Source: Desulfobacteraceae bacterium
Lineage (GTDB): Bacteria > Desulfobacterota > Desulfobacteria > Desulfobacterales > Desulfosarcinaceae
Length of the DNA stretch: 13,223 nt
NCBI GenBank assembly: GCA_027025615.1
Contig: JALVQM010000057.1
Span: 1,914 to 15,136, forward strand
Direction of reading: 5' to 3'
The position numbers and the translations under genes were made by a program. The notes under the pieces were generated by a model that saw only the letters and a program-made list of their open reading frames with translations, did not search any database and was not told the origin of the DNA. How positions within the stretch are numbered: position 1 is the stretch's first letter; the number at the start of each line of letters is the position of its first letter. Shown one piece after another: positions 12,114 through 13,223 of the stretch.

Positions 12114-12716
12114 CTAAAATTCTTTCGCCTTACGCTCTTGTTCCGCTGCATAAGAGTTGGGAAATAGCTGTGTTTTTGTATTCGCAACCAATGCGATTCC
12201 ATTACTTTCATGATAAATGGGATTGCCGGCAATAATGGCCGGAATTTGCTCTATAGCTGCTTCTCGAACAGCCTCTTCCTGGTCTGCAAGCTCCATGCTG
12301 TGAGGTACAGAACACTGAACATTGTACCACTTGCCTTGAAAAGATACCTGCCACCAGCCAGAACGAAAACCGCCACTCCCGGCAGGGCCGTTAGAGACGT
12401 TTACCTTCAAATCTTGTCTTAATGCCTTTTGATTTGCCTTTTCATTTTCAGCATAATACTCTTTCGCCTCTTTCAGAGCCCATCCCGCCAATATCAGAAC
12501 ATCAGCATTGTCAATTCCATGCTGTGCGGCAGGCTCAGAAGGCTCAATACAAATAGAGTCATTTATTTCAGGATCGTCGCGGTCAGGAAGAATTACACAA
12601 TAAGCACCCAAGGCATGGCGCCTAATACCTAACTCGACCTTTTTCCCATCCTTCGGATGAACTATTCCCGTCTCAATAACAAGATAATCATCCTGATAAT
12701 CCTTTATCACTTTCAT
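12114..12716 (-). CDS. unknown 200-residue soluble protein
   Basis: I start at ATG 12716 (MKVIKDYQDD) because GGAGG lies nine bases upstream; the ATG at 12725 is directly against the GGAGG. The protein is acidic, with beta-rich parts at both ends (YLVIETGIVHPKDG; GWWQVSFQGKWYNVQC) and a helical middle (ALKEAKEYYAENEKANQKAL). No signal peptide, membrane segment or known motif. Upstream lies a 134-base gap (12726-12859) in which I see no feature beyond this ribosome site. Confidence 0.65.
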   Translation of the reverse strand: MKVIKDYQDDYLVIETGIVHPKDGKKVELGIRRHALGAYCVILPDRDDPEINDSICIEPSEPAAQHGIDNADVLILAGWALKEAKEYYAENEKANQKALRQDLKVNVSNGPAGSGGFRSGWWQVSFQGKWYNVQCSVPHSMELADQEEAVREAAIEQIPAIIAGNPIYHESNGIALVANTKTQLFPNSYAAEQERKAKEF

Positions 12717-12859
12717 ATTACTCATCCTCCATTTTTCAATTTTCAGCTAACGCCGAGCATTGCGGGTTGTCTTGATCCGTTATTTACAGACCGGTGTAAG
12801 CTGATATTGTTACCATCAGCCTGCCCCTGTCGAAACGATGAAACTTGGCCTCCTGGTCG

Positions 12860-13048
12860 TTACTGGTTAAACTTTTCAAACGCTGCTTCAATTTCAGAAG
12901 CCAGCGTGTAAGTAGTGTCTGACTTATTGATTTTCTGATTGCGGAGGACGTTAAACGCATTAAGCGATTTTTGAAGCAACCGCCGGTATTCGTTACGCTC
13001 TGCGACCAGACCACGAATCTGTTTCCTGTCACATTCCGTCATTATCAT
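12860..13048 (-). CDS. unknown 62-residue helical protein
   Basis: Starts at GTG 13054, ATG 13048 or ATG 13042 are all open; 13048 has GGGGTG five bases upstream. The protein is charged and helical (RKQIRGLVAERNEYRRLLQK then SEIEAAFEKFNQ), a possible coiled coil. It overlaps the end of the preceding gene by 20 bases. An overlapping frame (12784-13032) is less protein-like and was left out. Confidence 0.5.
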   Translation of the reverse strand: MIMTECDRKQIRGLVAERNEYRRLLQKSLNAFNVLRNQKINKSDTTYTLASEIEAAFEKFNQ

Positions 13049-13223
13049 TATCACACCCCATTATCCATTGCTCTATAAGTCCATAGGCTTCCGGTCGCTT
13101 AATAAACCGGAAAAAACCGCCGTTTGCGCCGATATTTCCAACCATGTAAACTGCATCGTCTTGGGCAACGGCTGTAAACCGTTGTGCCTCATGGATCGGC
13201 GCAATATTTTGACTGGTATGAAT
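13029..13223 (-). CDS. C-terminal end of an unknown protein
   Basis: The frame is open from the window edge to a TGA at 13029, giving the last 64 residues, including DDAVYMVGNIGANGGFFRFI. The start is outside the window. The protein end overlaps the next gene, suggesting an operon. No family can be named from this fragment. Confidence 0.55.
   Translation of the reverse strand: MHTSQNIAPIHEAQRFTAVAQDDAVYMVGNIGANGGFFRFIKRPEAYGLIEQWIMGCDNDNDGM

Overview
The window looks like part of a bacterial plasmid or integrated plasmid-like element, probably from a proteobacterium or Desulfobacterota-like host. That lineage is a guess from gene families and overall style, not from a marker gene. It carries a plasmid-borne type IV-A CRISPR-Cas locus next to a partition module and several accessory genes. 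There is no rRNA, tRNA or core metabolic gene, and no recognisable replication initiator.

Positions 1-5349 hold the CRISPR-Cas locus, all read on the minus strand. In transcription order it is: an orphan two-repeat mini-array (5349-5242), a palindrome-rich gap, leader copy 2 (4999-4827), array 2 (4826-4509), csf5/cas6-like (4493), csf1, csf2, csf3 (stop at 1108), leader copy 1 (1137-965), array 1 (964-581) and the 5' part of the dinG-like helicase csf4 (539 to the window edge). The Csf1-Csf2-Csf3 proteins with a crRNA would form the surveillance complex, Csf5 would process the pre-crRNA, and the DinG helicase would be the effector. No cas1 or cas2 is present, as is usual for type IV. The unusual point is the architecture. 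A 173-bp leader block is duplicated with about 91% identity, and each copy heads an array that runs directly into the 5' end of a protein gene. The leaders hold two mutually exclusive hairpins, a near-perfect Shine-Dalgarno and a 30-codon reading frame ending inside the first repeat. The 37-bp repeats vary strongly in sequence while keeping a hairpin.

Positions 5350-8774, also minus strand, hold a likely operon or series of operons: parA, a ribbon-helix-helix partition partner, a small unknown protein, a WGR-domain protein, a Gp37/Gp68 (DUF5131) protein, a CI/XRE-type repressor, and two unknown genes whose end touches the mini-array. The parA upstream region has overlapping perfect palindromes and is the best candidate for a centromere or operator.

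Positions 8949-10902, plus strand, hold six small genes. Three encode CxxC zinc-ribbon-like proteins and one encodes a two-helix membrane protein resembling a VirB2/TrbC pilin. Positions 11051-13223, minus strand, hold a DUF932 plasmid/phage protein, a possible 23-residue ORF, a 200-residue unknown protein, a 62-residue unknown protein and the end of another gene.
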